The position numbers and the translations under genes were made by a program. Shown here piece after piece: positions 24,741 through 35,473 of a DNA stretch of 64,000 bases. Where the stretch lies: assembly GCF_050947875.1 (NCBI RefSeq), contig NC_134568.1:216053648-216117647 (forward strand). The letters are read 5' to 3'. Below the pieces are notes generated by a model. It was not told the DNA's origin and searched no databases. It saw nothing but the letters and a program-made list of their open reading frames with translations. Numbering within the stretch: position 1 is the first letter of the stretch; each line of letters opens with the position of its first letter. This DNA is from Dermacentor variabilis. Its lineage: Eukaryota; Arthropoda; Arachnida; Ixodida; Ixodidae.

Positions 24741-24926
24741 ATGACCGGAAATTATTATGTTGTTAACTGTCACGACAGCAATGTAAACACGAAAGGGTTG
24801 ATGCCGCCAGTGAACTTCTGCCGATTCACAAGAAAATGGTACGAAAAAAGCAGACGACAGGCATGGATTACTGCGGTGCCCCGAGCGAAGCAAACAACTG
24901 GCAAACGCAGCGAGCTCGTTCATTGA
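24741..24926 (+). pseudogene. THAP domain remnant
   Basis: The ATG at 24741 opens 61 codons with YYVVNCHDSN, NTKGLMPPVNFCRF and WYEKSRRQAWITAV. This follows the THAP zinc-finger pattern: C-x4-C, then a PPV-F-RF motif, then the conserved Trp of RRQAWI. THAP domains are DNA-binding C2CH zinc fingers found in P-type transposases and in genes derived from them. Here the first zinc cysteine appears replaced by Tyr, and the frame ends before the C-x2-H pair, so the finger cannot be complete. It could be a broken exon 1 of a multi-exon THAP gene, but the missing ligand argues for a remnant. Confidence 0.62.
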
Positions 24927-26158
24927 TCACTCCTGAGTGTATGACGGTTTTTATATGTAACCCACATCAATTTAATGATTACTCGGTACATAATCCTTTT
25001 ATTCATATAAAAACTAAGTTGTTCGACGAGCGCTTGTCCTGTCTTCTTTCTCGTGCTTCGTTTGTGTGTGCGCTGCTCAAGAATGGAAACCACTTCTGTT
25101 GTACGCGCTAGCAGTGGCCGAAGTTCACGCGTGCCGAGAAATTGAATATGTGCACGATGCATTGAACATGACCGGAGTTCATTCCCGCTTCACCACCGCA
25201 CCGATCGATCGAGTTACTGGACGATACACGCCCGCGTCTTGGTCGCGCCGCTATTGCTGAAGCAGGAATGATTACTAATACTTTCAACTTCCATCTCTTG
25301 AGCACTGTTAAAAAATGGCCAAGCTATTTACATTGCTGCCTCTATTCTATATTGTAGGGGACGTACTAGTTAAAGTTGTGTGCGCATGTCGTACTTGTGC
25401 TATGCAGCGATATATTTTGTTTATTTCCGCACAGTGTCGATGGAAGTCCGTTGTCGCCATCAGAGACAACACGGATTTGTAGCAAACTGCAAAAAATGGC
25501 TTTAGCTCGTATGTGCCGTATGTATGTGCCGCATCGTATGTGCTGACGATTTTTCCAGCGGTACATACGATGTCGTTTCCAATCACCTGTTCAGTGTCAC
25601 TTACATGGTTAAGCAGACGCTGACCTTTCGCCGCATTGCAGCCATAAAAATAATCGTCAAGCGTACCGATCTTCTTAAAGGCAAATAGAAGCGTGTACAG
25701 TCTGTTTCACACTAAGGGGAAAACTCGGAACGTATTGCATCGCGATGCGGCAAGCAATGGAGTCGTGCGGCGGCAGCAGCTCGAGCAGGCGCAGACGCTC
25801 GAGGGGCGGAGTCGGGATTTACGTCGTCTGCTACGGCGGCGCGCGCTGGCCGCATTGTATATGCATTGTATATGCAGTGCACGTATATTCACTGTGTGTG
25901 CTACCGTAATAAGCAGCTACAAGACGCGCCAAAGTGTGCGCGCAACGTGCTCAGTCTTTGTTTGACTCTAAAGGAAAACAAAGCACTCAACAATGATAAC
26001 TATGGGAGTCGAACACGATGAAACAAACGGATACGGTTATATGAATGTTTTAGGTTCAGACAATGAGCTGGAAGTGATTTTTCTCGACAATCATTCGCTA
26101 CACCAGACAGACCCTGTCCGCCGCCGGGGAATTGGACACGTCACGCTCGGAACTTCAG
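24927..26158. other. No gene seen
   Basis: Mixed DNA. GTATGTGCC-type short repeats lie at 25508-25545, and ATGCATTGTATATGCAGTGC-like repeats lie near 25858-25880. A TTCGACGAGCGCTTGTCCTG stretch at 25022 has a GAGCGCTT core also seen in the hairpin at 49361. No domain in any frame. Confidence 0.4.
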
Positions 26159-26540
26159 TTAGTATCTCGTCATGTCCCAGCGGCAGCGATGACGACGCTC
26201 ATCCTGGAAGGCAGTGAAGTGTAGAATGACTTGATCAGGGATGTATTCACTCGCAGCACGTCTCAGTCGCTGACGATGGTGGATCGAAGCCTTTCCTCGG
26301 GCGAGTGATAGATGGGATGGTGCGCCAGCGATACTTCCAACGAACCCCAGACGCCCGGGGATTGAGGCGGCCGTTCCAAGAGAGTGACTGCGCGCTCTTC
26401 TAGCAGTTCTTGCACAACGCGAGCAGTGTGGATCGGCGACCTATGGCGTTAGAATATATAGGCGCCTTCCAGAAAGGGGCCGTCGCGAATGTATGGAATC
26501 AGTACGTCGTCTATGACTGCCCTGCAGCGATGAACTTACC
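26159..26540 (-). pseudogene. Tc1/mariner-type transposase, C-terminal remnant
   Basis: Minus-strand reading gives VLIPYIRDGPFLEGAYIF, then SPIHTARVVQELLEE, RPPQSPGVWGSLEVSLAHHP, SPEERLRSTIVSD and TSLIKSFYTSLPSRM. The order matches the last third of Tc1-type DDE transposases: PYIRDGPF, the QQD-SPIHTA region with the second catalytic Asp, the WPPQSPDLNPIENVWG region with the third catalytic residue, then LPSRM near the C terminus. At least two in-frame stops are present, a stop replaces the second catalytic block, and a deletion removes the DLNPIEN segment. It is therefore inactive. The N-terminal DNA-binding part and inverted repeats were not found. Confidence 0.85.
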
Positions 26541-27199
26541 TTCGAGGCGTATCAGTGGGCGTCGCACAACGCTTTGTAAAGAATACCGGCTCATTTCACG
26601 CAGTAACGATGAGATCAGCGCACTGCAACTGACAGTAGAACGTTTCCCGACAATGCGGCCAGCGCGCGCCGCCGTAGCAGACGACGCCGTTCAAGATCCC
26701 GCCCCTCGAGCACCTGCGCGAGCTGCTGCCGCCGCCTCACTCAAGCGCTCGCCGCAACGCGATGCAATGCGCTCCGAGTTTTCCCCTAAATGTGAAACAG
26801 AATGTACATCGCCCTTCGAAGGAAATGTCCACGCTCACACACGTAGGCACACACCGCGCGCGGCACGAAACGTGCCCAAACACGCGCAGTGCAGGAGGCA
26901 ATCAAGGCGGCGCGAACGAGAGATGGGAGAGGGGTACCACCCGCTAATAGAATTTTGCTTCGCATGCGGCGCTCTCAACGCCGGCGCAGCAGCGCCGCTC
27001 TCGGTGCCGTTCTTGTCCATACATGGTTTCGGCTGAGGCCGGACTCTCGCGCACGAGCTTGCCTTTCTTTTCGCTCTTGCTCTTTCTCCCCTCAATTCTT
27101 TATCTTCGCTCGTTTGAGCACTAATCCGCGGCCGCTGCGGCCTCGCACGCTTGCAGATATTTGTTCAGAACAACTTACTCACGTTTGACAGGCGAAACG
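26541..27199. other. No gene seen; CpG-rich 26650-27130
   Basis: GC-rich sequence opens a 208-codon plus frame (26410-27036) that also crosses the minus-strand Tc1 remnant, so at least its first part is a shadow. The rest is Arg/Ala rich with no domain. Confidence 0.4.
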
Positions 27200-28680
27200 A
27201 TGACCGTGTCAAGCCGTGTACGTCCTTATCTGCTGGTAGCTCCGCGGCACGGCGCTGCTATCACTTGTTGAATATGGTAAGGATGGAGAGGGCGCTAGAA
27301 GGAAGTAGTATGGGCTTTAATCTCTCATACAAGCAGGCACGTACAGTGGTAGAGCAACAGCTTCCAGGTTTATTTTATGCGGACGACATTGTGTTGCTAG
27401 CTAACAGCAAAGTGATTTGCAACGTCTGGCTAATACCTGTGGACAGGAAGGCAACAATTTAGGTTTGGAATTTAGTGTTACGAAATCAGGTGGTATGGTA
27501 TACAATGAAAACAGTGAACAGAAAGTGGCGATACAGGGCCAAGAAATACCTCAGGTAAGATAATATAAATACCTTGGTATATGGATAAACGAAGGCAATA
27601 GATATATGGAAACACAGGAGAAAAAAATAACAGTAAAGGGGAAGAGAAATGCAGCCATAATGAAACACAGAGCGCTATGGGGATGCAGTAGGTACGACGT
27701 GCTCCGAGGTATGTGGAAAGGGGTAATGGTTCCAGGACCTACTTTTGGAGATGCGGTTGTTTGCTTTAAATCAGCTGTACAATCAGGGCTCGGTGGGAAC
27801 CAAAGGTCAGTGGGTCGCCTCGCATTGGGCGGTCACGGGAAGACTGCAAATGAAGCTGTGTAGGGTGATATGGGCTGGACTTGTTTTGAAGTGAGGGAAG
27901 CTCGCAGTAAAATTGTGTATGAAGAACGATTGAGGAATATGGAAGAAAGTAAATGGGCTGGGAGACTGTAGAGGCATCTGTACAGGAAAAACATTGATTC
28001 ACATTGGAGGAAATGAACTAGGAAGCTTACCAGCAAGTATGCGGCCTGTAGGGTGTGCAACACAGCAACAAAGAACGTCAAGAGGAAAGTCAGAGAGGCA
28101 TAAATAATCTCATGGGCTGCGGCAATGGAAAAGAAACCTGCCATGAGTAACTACTTAAGAGGAAAACACGAAATCAGGAATGAAATAATTCATTTTAACT
28201 CAAAGGGAAGTTCATTACTTTTCGAAGCGAGATCGGGATGCCTTAGAACACGCACCTATAAAGCGAGATATAAGAAGGAAGAAGAAGCATGTGCTTGCTG
28301 CGGTAGAGCTAGGGAAACTATGGAGCATGTTTTATTAGAATGTGAAGACATCTACCCAGCGGTCGATTTAGGCACCACTGGTCTCCTTGAAGCGCTTGGG
28401 TTCAGCGAGAGCAGGGCAAGAGTAAACTTGCCCGCAATAGGGATTAGTAAGAGGCGATTGGAGGATTGGTGGAATAAAAGTAGGGAAACGACAAAAAACG
28501 GAGGCGTACAAAAGCACAGTGCGCAATAGGGGATCAGAAAATTTGGTTGTGGGAGTTCATAGTGTTTTTTTATTATTATTGTTTAACCTAGGTAGGACAT
28601 TAGTCAGTATAATAGCAATTGCTTGGTGGCGCAACCCACCGCCCCGTTCCAAAGGGGACCCTCATAACATCCATCCATCC
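27200..28680 (+). mobile_element. I/Jockey-like LINE, 5'-truncated, plus strand
   Basis: Across several frames it reads MERALEGSSMGFNLSYKQA, LPGLFYADDIVLLANSK (reverse transcriptase palm with intact YADD), YLGIWINEGNRYME, IMKHRALWGCSRYDVLRGMW, KGVMVPGPTFGDAVVCF and SNYLRGKHEIRNEIIHF. It ends with a CCHC-type C terminus, CACCGRARETMEHVLLEC, and SKRRLEDWW. The 3' untranslated part has GGTGGCGCAACCCACC and CCAAAGGGGACCCTCATAAC, then a CATC simple tail (28669-28680). The endonuclease and the first half of the reverse transcriptase are absent. Stops and frameshifts (around 27440, 27560, 27861 and 27970) prevent function. A sister copy lies on the minus strand at 52205-53690. Confidence 0.85.
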
Positions 28681-29656
28681 GAATATGGAGGCTGTGCTTC
28701 ACACGTAGAGGGCGTACGTGCAACGAAGTCTGATCTATGGAGCAAGGGATGAACATCCATCGAAATCCACAGGGAAATGCAGCCCACGTAGACGGGTGTA
28801 GGTGTGTCGCTTTGAGAAGTGTACAGATGGTGTTGTGAATTCGCAAACGGCCGTGAAGACTTGCAGGACAATAAGCGCTCGGAGTGGCCGCGTGCGTCGC
28901 TGACTGACCACGGGAGCATCTCAAATTTAGTGCTGCGATGGGACAAGTGTCTGAACCGGTGTGGGAACTATGTGGGAAACGATTTAAGGAGAATAGTACG
29001 TATGTTTGTAATTACCTGTATTTACCTTATTTTGGCTAATAAGAGAAATAGGAGCAATGGTTTTCTGATTCGCCCTTGTATGTGTACAAAGTAGCAAGGC
29101 CTACGATTACAAAACTGCAGAAGGTTCAGAAACCTCGGTAGCACTTTCGCGAGCGTTTATTCTATCTCTGTGACAGCGTTAACGTCGGTACGGAGCACGT
29201 GAACCATACATGTGGACTTTCTCGTATAGCATTCCTTCCTGGTTTCCATGTGTTGAGATGCGCTTTCAGAAAATGAATTATCCATTGTTCTCATCAACCG
29301 CGACTCTGAATCCCATGCTGCCACGACTTGAGCAGCGCCTGTGTCGCTGGGGGTGCTTGACAGGGCATTTTAGAAATCACTGACGCGCCCTTTACCCCGT
29401 CGTGAACAAGAATCGTAATGAAAAAAGAAAAAAAGGAGAACAAAATGAGAAGGACATATTGTTACCCTAACTTATTTATGCCGAGCCTTCTGCCTCTGGC
29501 GGCGCGCGTTTCCTCTCTTTTGTTTTCTTTTTCTTGTCGTCATCTTTAGGGCGCATGCCGCACACCACCTCTTCACAGACATTCGCCGGCGCTCCGCAGT
29601 AAGTCGTGCAACTCTGCGCGCGGTGGACATCTTATCAAACTGCATTGTCAGCACCG
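28681..29656. other. No gene seen; possible 5' region of the next ORF
   Basis: Intervening sequence. AACATCCATC recurs at 28669 and 28751. The last 150 bp before 29657 become GC-richer and could be a 5' untranslated region: an in-frame TAA lies at 29600-29602 and a polypyrimidine tract followed by CTTTAG lies at 29520-29549. No transposon signature. Confidence 0.4.
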
Positions 29657-30479
29657 ATGCCCCGCTACGAAGTACGGCACTCAAGCAGCACCCTGAACTC
29701 ACTGGACGACAACGGGCTGTTCGCGTCTCTGCGAAACCACATTGCAAGCGCAGCGAACGACGCGGAAGATCAGTTTCGTTCTGAATTGCGCACCGGCACT
29801 CGTGCATCGTGCGAGGTCGTCTCAGCCACCACGCCCTCCAACTCGAGGGCAGGGAGCCTGGCTGACGCGGCGGTGAGCCTGCGCCAACTCTCCTCCGGTT
29901 GCAGGGGATCGTCAGTGGGCTGTGCCCAGTCTTCAGGTCGTGACACTACGCCACAGGCCGCCGCCGACCCCAGCGAAGGAGGAGGTGCCCTCGGGTTAGG
30001 CGCGGTTGTGGCGCATATGTCCTCCGCTTTCCGAAACTACCTCGCCGACATGACGGCGGACGCACCGGCGGAGCTGAGTCATGGCGTCCAGCGCGAAGAT
30101 CGCCTTTCAACTCCTCCGGTTCGTCAAGAATCGCTGGGCCGCTTCTCGGTGGCACCTGCCGCAGCGGAGTTGCCAGGCCGCGTCGAGGAGTCCGTGGACG
30201 CTCCCAGGTCGGCGACGACTGAGATTCGGGACGACCCCTTGGGCATCGGCGGAGCGTCTCGTCGTTGCAACTTCCCTCTCCGCTCCCAGGACGCCGTTCT
30301 CAATCCGCGCATGGTGACATCCCCAAGAGACGATCATGGTTCTGCCCCTGCGGAGAACGTCTCCAGCCATCCCGTGCCCCTAAGCCACTGCCCTTCGACC
30401 GAGAGGAAGCAGTCGCGCCGCTCTTCGTCGCTCGTCCAGCTAAAGCGCTTCGCAAAGTTTCGCATCTCGCTGAGAAACG
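29657..30479 (+). CDS. Candidate host coding exon, unknown protein
   Basis: The longest open frame of the window outside repeats. ATG at 29657 is the first in frame after a TAA at 29600. The frame stays open 274 codons to AACG|GTAAGG (30476-30485), a strong splice-donor match. It formally remains open to 30634, but the extra 50 residues look like intron translation. The product begins MPRYEVRHSSSTLNSLDD, is Ser/Ala/Pro rich and probably disordered for most of its length, and ends in a basic part (RKQSRRSSS, KRFAKFRISL) that could be a kinase target. No domain is recognised. Codon composition is balanced and the opposite strand is less open. It could also be one exon of a repeat-derived gene. 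The next exon is not visible. Confidence 0.5.
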
Positions 30480-31176
30480 GTAAGGGTTTTGGGAAACGAC
30501 CCAGGGGATGTGGCTGCAGGGCGGAAACAGAGGAATTTGCCGTTTCGTTCGGTTGCTGTATTCCGTTTTGCAGAGTATGGTTCTTTGGAATATATTTGTT
30601 ACAGCTTAGTATCGTAAGAAAAATATGGGGATAAAAACTGTTGGTGCGGGTATTACTGTGCGAATTTACGGTATGAGTTTTGTTGTCGTGCTTTGTGTAA
30701 GACGACAGAGCTCTTTCTTTCATTATTCTGCACCATTCCTCACTCAACGTGCAAGCCAACCTTCGGCCATTGCTCCTTGCATTGCATCGGAGCGTGCAGA
30801 GTGGGAGCAGGACCAACGCTGGCAATCACGCGCTCCCTTCAAGTTTGCCTGGAAAGTACTATTTTGAGTATAGCCTGAACTGAAGATACCACATAACGGA
30901 CCGCAAGTTTACAGTGCGCTCAAGAGGCACTGATGATGAAATGAACACTAAAACCGCTTGCCATATCATTGCAATATCTCATTCCTTCTACCTGAATTGT
31001 TCTTCGATAGAGTGTATCGCTGCACTCTGTAGACGACGTAGCGAATCTTGCATGACACCAAGGGCGATGTAGGCACAAGGGCACAAGGAGGTTTACTTGA
31101 GGGGATGTACCATACGTGCATAGCGGCGATGATCTCAGCCTAAATGTAACAGGCAGACTAGAGCTAAATAAACCAA
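30480..31176. other. Possible intron; no gene seen
   Basis: If the donor at 30480 is used, this is intron. T-rich sequence follows the donor. Frames here are short and lack domains. Confidence 0.4.
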
Positions 31177-31345
31177 TTGGCGGGTTTAATGTCCCAAAGC
31201 AACCCATGTGCTGCGAGAGATGCCATGGAGAGGGTAGGGGGGCGTCCTACATGTTGATCACTTGTCATGTCATTTGTTTCAGCAGGGTAGAATTATGAGG
31301 TTTAACGTCCCGCAACTGTGCCCAGTTGCAGGACGTTAAAAGGCA
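31177..31345 (-). repeat. SINE 3'-end pieces forming a hairpin
   Basis: GCGGGTTTAATGTCCCAAAG (31182) and GAGGTTTAACGTCCCGCAAC (31297) are both readings of the SINE tail. The second is followed by its own inverted copy, CCAGTTGCAGGACGTTAAAA, giving arms of about 18 bp around 31299-31340. This suggests two SINE tails joined head to head. Confidence 0.6.
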
Positions 31346-31354
31346 CAGTGGGTT

Positions 31355-31605
31355 AAAAATTGAAATTAAATTCTGGGGTTTTACGTGCCAAAACCACGAT
31401 CTGATTATGAAGCACGCCGTGGTGGGCGACTGCGGAATAATGTGGACCACCTTGGATTCTTTAACGTGCACCTAAATCTAAGTACACGGGTGCTTTCGCC
31501 ATCCGCCCCCATCGAAATGCGGCGGCCGTGGCCGCGATTCGATACCGCGACCTCGTGCTTAGCAGCCCAACACCATAGCCACTAAGGAACCACAGCGTGT
31601 TCACA
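31355..31605 (-). mobile_element. tRNA-derived SINE (copy 3)
   Basis: The best-preserved copy. On the minus strand it runs from a GTGGTTCCTTAGTGGCTATG tRNA-like head, with a CGCGGTATCGAATCGCGG B-box region, through GCCGCATTTCGATGGGGGCG, GTGCACGTTAAAGAATCC and CCGCAGTCGCCCACC. It ends in GTTTTGGCACGTAAAACCCC with an AATTTAAT tail. It is full length, about 250 bp. Confidence 0.9.
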
Positions 31606-31611
31606 GTGGGT

Positions 31612-31795
31612 TACGGCGGGCGCCGTATGGTGGAGGGCTCTGGATTAAATTTGACCACCTGGGGTTCTTTAAACCGTGCACTTGAATCCAAGTACACGAG
31701 CGTTTCTGCATTCTGCACTATGAGAAAGCGTGGCCGGTAGGAAGCGAACCCGCCACGTACCTCTTGCTCGCTGTTGCCACTGAGCCATACCAGAG
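31612..31795 (-). mobile_element. tRNA-derived SINE (copy 4)
   Basis: On the minus strand a GGTATGGCTCAGTGGCAACA head and GGCGGGTTCGCTTCC B-box region are followed by GAAACGCTCGTGTACTTGG, GGTTTAAAGAACCCC and CCAGAGCCCTCCACC. It is adjacent to copy 3 in the same orientation, with a different tRNA-like head, so it is a separate insertion. Confidence 0.8.
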
Positions 31796-34382
31796 GCTGA
31801 GAAGCAGACTTGTAAACTAACTTCTTCGATCTTTATATGAGCCAGTGCATCATACTGCGCACGTCCCCCCCCACCCCCTCGTCCCCTATGTGTACCAATG
31901 CAGAAGTTGCGTGGGTTTGGTTGCCCATAAGCTGCTCCGGCCCTCTTGAAATGACCGCACTCCACAAATCGAACATCGGTTGCCCTGGTGCACGCACGGC
32001 TTCCTGACATTGAGAAACAACCAAACAGGCGACAAGCAGAGCTGTGGTGTCGCTAACGCGGAAAAACTTGTATAACCGCAACGTTAAGCCACTTAGAATG
32101 CAAAGTGCTGCGTGTTTGTTTTTTCGTTCATCACTCGTACGTGATCAGTAGCAGCGCTGATTCACAAATTGTGTAGATCAGCGTGTCTGCTTTCACTAAG
32201 AAAGTTGGGAGAGAACAAGGGTCGGTGGCTGCCGCACATGAACGTGGAAAGGAATAGACCGGAGAAATGGATGAAGGGTGCGCACTTACACAGATTAGAG
32301 CGAAGTACGCACAGAGTCCATTAGCTGATTGATTGCCTTGGATCAAGGATAGCGTGGCCAAAGCGCGTAGAGTGCCAATGAAAAAATACATGTGTGTGAT
32401 TTTTTCAAAATCCCACGCTCGCGGCGCCAGAGCAATGTTACCGCGACGCTGTGTTCGTATACATGCAGCACTTGCGTATAGGGAAGTTGCATATAGGGAG
32501 GGCGGAGCCGGCAGCAGTGGATATATGCGAGTCTATAGCAAGTGGCGGAGGACGAACGTTTTTCTCGCCCTTGCCGCTGCCTCGAAATCCGCCGTTGTCA
32601 ACTTTCTAGGCGTCAAAAATTGGCATAAAAAATCAGGTCGATTCGAGGCGGTCTTAATACACATACAGCGCATTGTGTCGGCACAAGGGCATAGATGAAC
32701 TCCTATTTTTCGCTTGAAGTGAGAAAAAAAGAAAAAAATGGAAAGAAGAGAGAGAGAGAGATAAATACGAAGGCGGTTTATTAATCTGCGCGGAGAAAAG
32801 GGATATACTGATTGAAAATTCAAAATGCAGGACTGAGCAAAGTAACTTTGACGCTTTTATGAGGACAGCCCGGTTTGTGGAGCGCTATTCAATAAGAAAT
32901 CAGATCATTTGCATCTAGGAAAGTGCATAAATGTTAAGCAGTTGCGTGGTGGTACTGTAGCACCGAACGTATCTCGCTTAGGTAGTCTGAGGTATTTCTT
33001 GGCTGCCACAAGCTGCCCGAGCGTGTGCAACGTATAGAGCTAAAGCTAATGCGGTAGATTAACTGGGTTAATTGTGGTCTTGTGGAGAAACGCAGAAAAA
33101 TATTTTTGCAACAATGCCTGCATGAGACGCCTCTAGCAGCATCTTTGAGAGCAGGAATTGCGCGGGACCTAGAGCGCATGTCGAAGCGCAGTGCACGTAC
33201 CTTTACAAAAAGCTATCATCGAGCCGTTAACCTCACTTCTTGTGGCTTTTCACTACTGTGGCATCCCTGCGTGACGTCCTGTGTCTGGCGCATACCTTAT
33301 GTTCACAGACTGTAAATAAACGCTATTCGAAAGCCCCTAAAAGCATCTGAAGCAAGTGATGAGACTCAGGATGAAGGGCAAGCTTGCTTGGAACAGTTGC
33401 ACCGACCTTATTAGGTTTTGTTATTTTTTTGTTTTTTGCTCTATCTTTTTTATAACTCTCAAACTCTCTTTCTCTCTTTTCCCTTATTTGTTCGGCGGGA
33501 GGGGGGGGGGGGGGGTCTCTTATCTGTGTCTGTCGCCGCTGACATTTTACTGATTATATATTGCACTGCATATATTTCGTTATTTTCGTTTGCGATTGGT
33601 GGCGAATGCGTCTGTCTTTTTGTTTCTTTGTTTGTTTCGAAAGATGTCGAAATGTTTTCTTCACGCGGATAGCCAACGAGCTTCTTATCTCCGGAGAAAG
33701 GAAATGGTCATATTTCTGAAAGCGCAGTCCTCTTTCCGTCGCAGTGGAGAGCGGACAAGAATTTATGCTGGTTTACGAAAGCGCTGGTATGTGAATGACA
33801 CACAAGTCGTATGACCCACACGTGGTATGTGAACAGGTATGTGGATGACCCAGCCGTGAACAGGTGCACATTCAGTCGTGTCCACAAGGAAAGATGACAG
33901 ATGTGTAATGTAGGGAGGGGTGACAGGTTTGGCAGGGGTTGCCGCTGCTGCGACCTTGAAGATGGTCAATACCCTCACTTGGTTAGACGGCAGCTGTAGC
34001 GTGACCTCCACTGACCCCCAAGTTGAACGGAGCTGCGTTCCATTGCCCTTTTTGCACAAGTGCTATCATTTGCGTCTGCGGGCAAGCAGTTTTCTTATAC
34101 AAAGTCAATGCGTGTGTGAAGAATAAAATAAAGTATAAGTGAAAAATTATTTTACAAGGTGAACTGATAAGTATGAACATAGCAGCAGGGCGAGAAGAAT
34201 TTGTAAGAAGTAATGTGTAAATATAGATGTCATTTCATAAACGTGCCCTATGATATGTATAATCTATAACCGTCAGGAATTGCTTAAGGCAAACAAGAAA
34301 ATTATGCAACGGTGCACCAAACTAGGGGGGGGGGGGAGGGGGGGACGTTTCGGCCGCACAATAAAAAAAAAAACAGGGAGAA
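31796..34382. other. No gene seen
   Basis: About 2.6 kb of mixed DNA. Notable tracts are purine-rich 32720-32765 with (GA)n, a pyrimidine-rich block 33410-33490, and a G run at 33499-33514. A direct repeat of GTATGTGAA/GTATGTGGATGAC lies at 33786-33850. No domain seen in any frame. Confidence 0.45.
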
Positions 34383-35290
34383 AACAAAAAATTACCGACG
34401 ATTACGTTACTTCCTAATGCGAAATGTGAGCGCAGCAAATAAGCTGTTTCACCTTTTGGATAGATTGAGGCAAAGAAATCGAGCAACACATGTATGCGCT
34501 ATCACATAATTTTTTTTTTATTTTTCACACGTATTCCTTTAACAAAGACTCCACTAACAGTTCTTGACAGTCATGAAGGAAGCTTTGTGGTCGGAGAAAT
34601 AGACTGATATATGTTCGACTTGGTACACCAATGCTTGATTCTCAAAGACGAGATCTATACAAGTGCCTCGCGAGTTTGTCACAGCCGTGGGGGAAGCAGA
34701 GGCTAAGCGCCGCCGCCGAGAAGACCCTGCCGTTCGCGCCGCCGAAGCGGAGGCTCATCGCCGCCGTCGAGAGCAACCAGCAGTAAGCGAGGCTGAAGCA
34801 GAAGCTCATCGCCGCCGCCGAGAAGACCCTGCAGTTCGCGCCGCCGAAGCGGAGGCTCATCGCCGCCGTCGAGAGCAACCAGCAGTAAGCGGAAGCGGAG
34901 GGGGGCGGCGTGTACACCCAGCGGCAAACGATGGGGGCAGAAGCGCGCGCAGCAAGCGGACAACACGATAAAGGGAGGAGGGAAGAGATAGCAGCGACTG
35001 ACTGATGCCGCTGACGGCGATAGTGAGTCAACCCCAGCTATCCGCCACACAAGAACAGGGGGGGGGGGGGGACCCTTTCCTCCTCTTTCTGCATGGCGGC
35101 GACGGTGTTCTATGCAGTCACGTTATCTTGACTCTCTAGCGGCGTCAGCGGCATCCAGCGGTATCAGTCGGTCGCTGCTAGCGCTGGGGGGATGAAAGGG
35201 GGGCGGAGCTGGTTACGAGGCCGACGACGACGCCGACGACGACGCGAAACCCAGGAACGGACGCCAAAGAGCTACGCTCTAAAAAAAAGT
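34383..35290 (+). repeat. Dispersed repeat family B, copy with internal coding repeat
   Basis: The left end ACTTCCTAATGCGAAATGTG with GAGCGCAGC matches 45985-46008 and the reverse complement of 61705-61745. The right end GCTGGTTACGAGGCCGACGA and GCCAAAGAGCTACGCTCT matches 46350-46420 and the reverse complement of 58529-58595. The distance between the ends is larger than in the 45.9-kb copy, and the middle holds the 51-bp coding repeat (34693-34899) and a G run (35058-35070). I infer one element family with variable interiors. Confidence 0.55.
34693..34899 (+). repeat. 51-bp tandem coding repeat (EAEA-RRRRE units)
   Basis: Four 17-residue units are read in one frame: EAEAKRRRREDPAVRAA, EAEAHRRRREQPAVSEA, EAEAHRRRREDPAVRAA and EAEAHRRRREQPAVS. 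The D-P-A-V-R and Q-P-A-V-S types alternate, so the higher-order unit is 102 bp. The frame continues about 25 codons and stops at 34970. Such Arg/Glu/Ala repeats are expected to be helical and highly charged. Related wording occurs in the ORF at 20773-21021. No ATG starts the frame; a GTG lies at 34663. Confidence 0.75.
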
Positions 35291-35473
35291 AAAAGGTAGA
35301 GATGCATGACAACTATAAATGCGTGTGCACACATTGACATCGTGTCGGCCATAAGCGATAGGGATACATGCATATCTAAAATAATATTAAGGGGTCATGA
35401 AAACTAACGGGTAAAAAGGAAAGTTTGCCAGCACTTTCATTGATTCCACAAGTCACCGCTTTGAATTTATGAA
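35291..35473. other. 3' flank of the Penelope-like element
   Basis: AT-rich DNA including AATAATATTAAGGGG. It may belong to the element's 3' terminal repeat; no repeat partner was found. Confidence 0.35.

Noticed and set aside
26410..27036. 208-codon plus-strand frame
   Set aside because: Its first part overlaps the minus-strand Tc1 transposase remnant, so it is a shadow; the rest is CpG-rich DNA.
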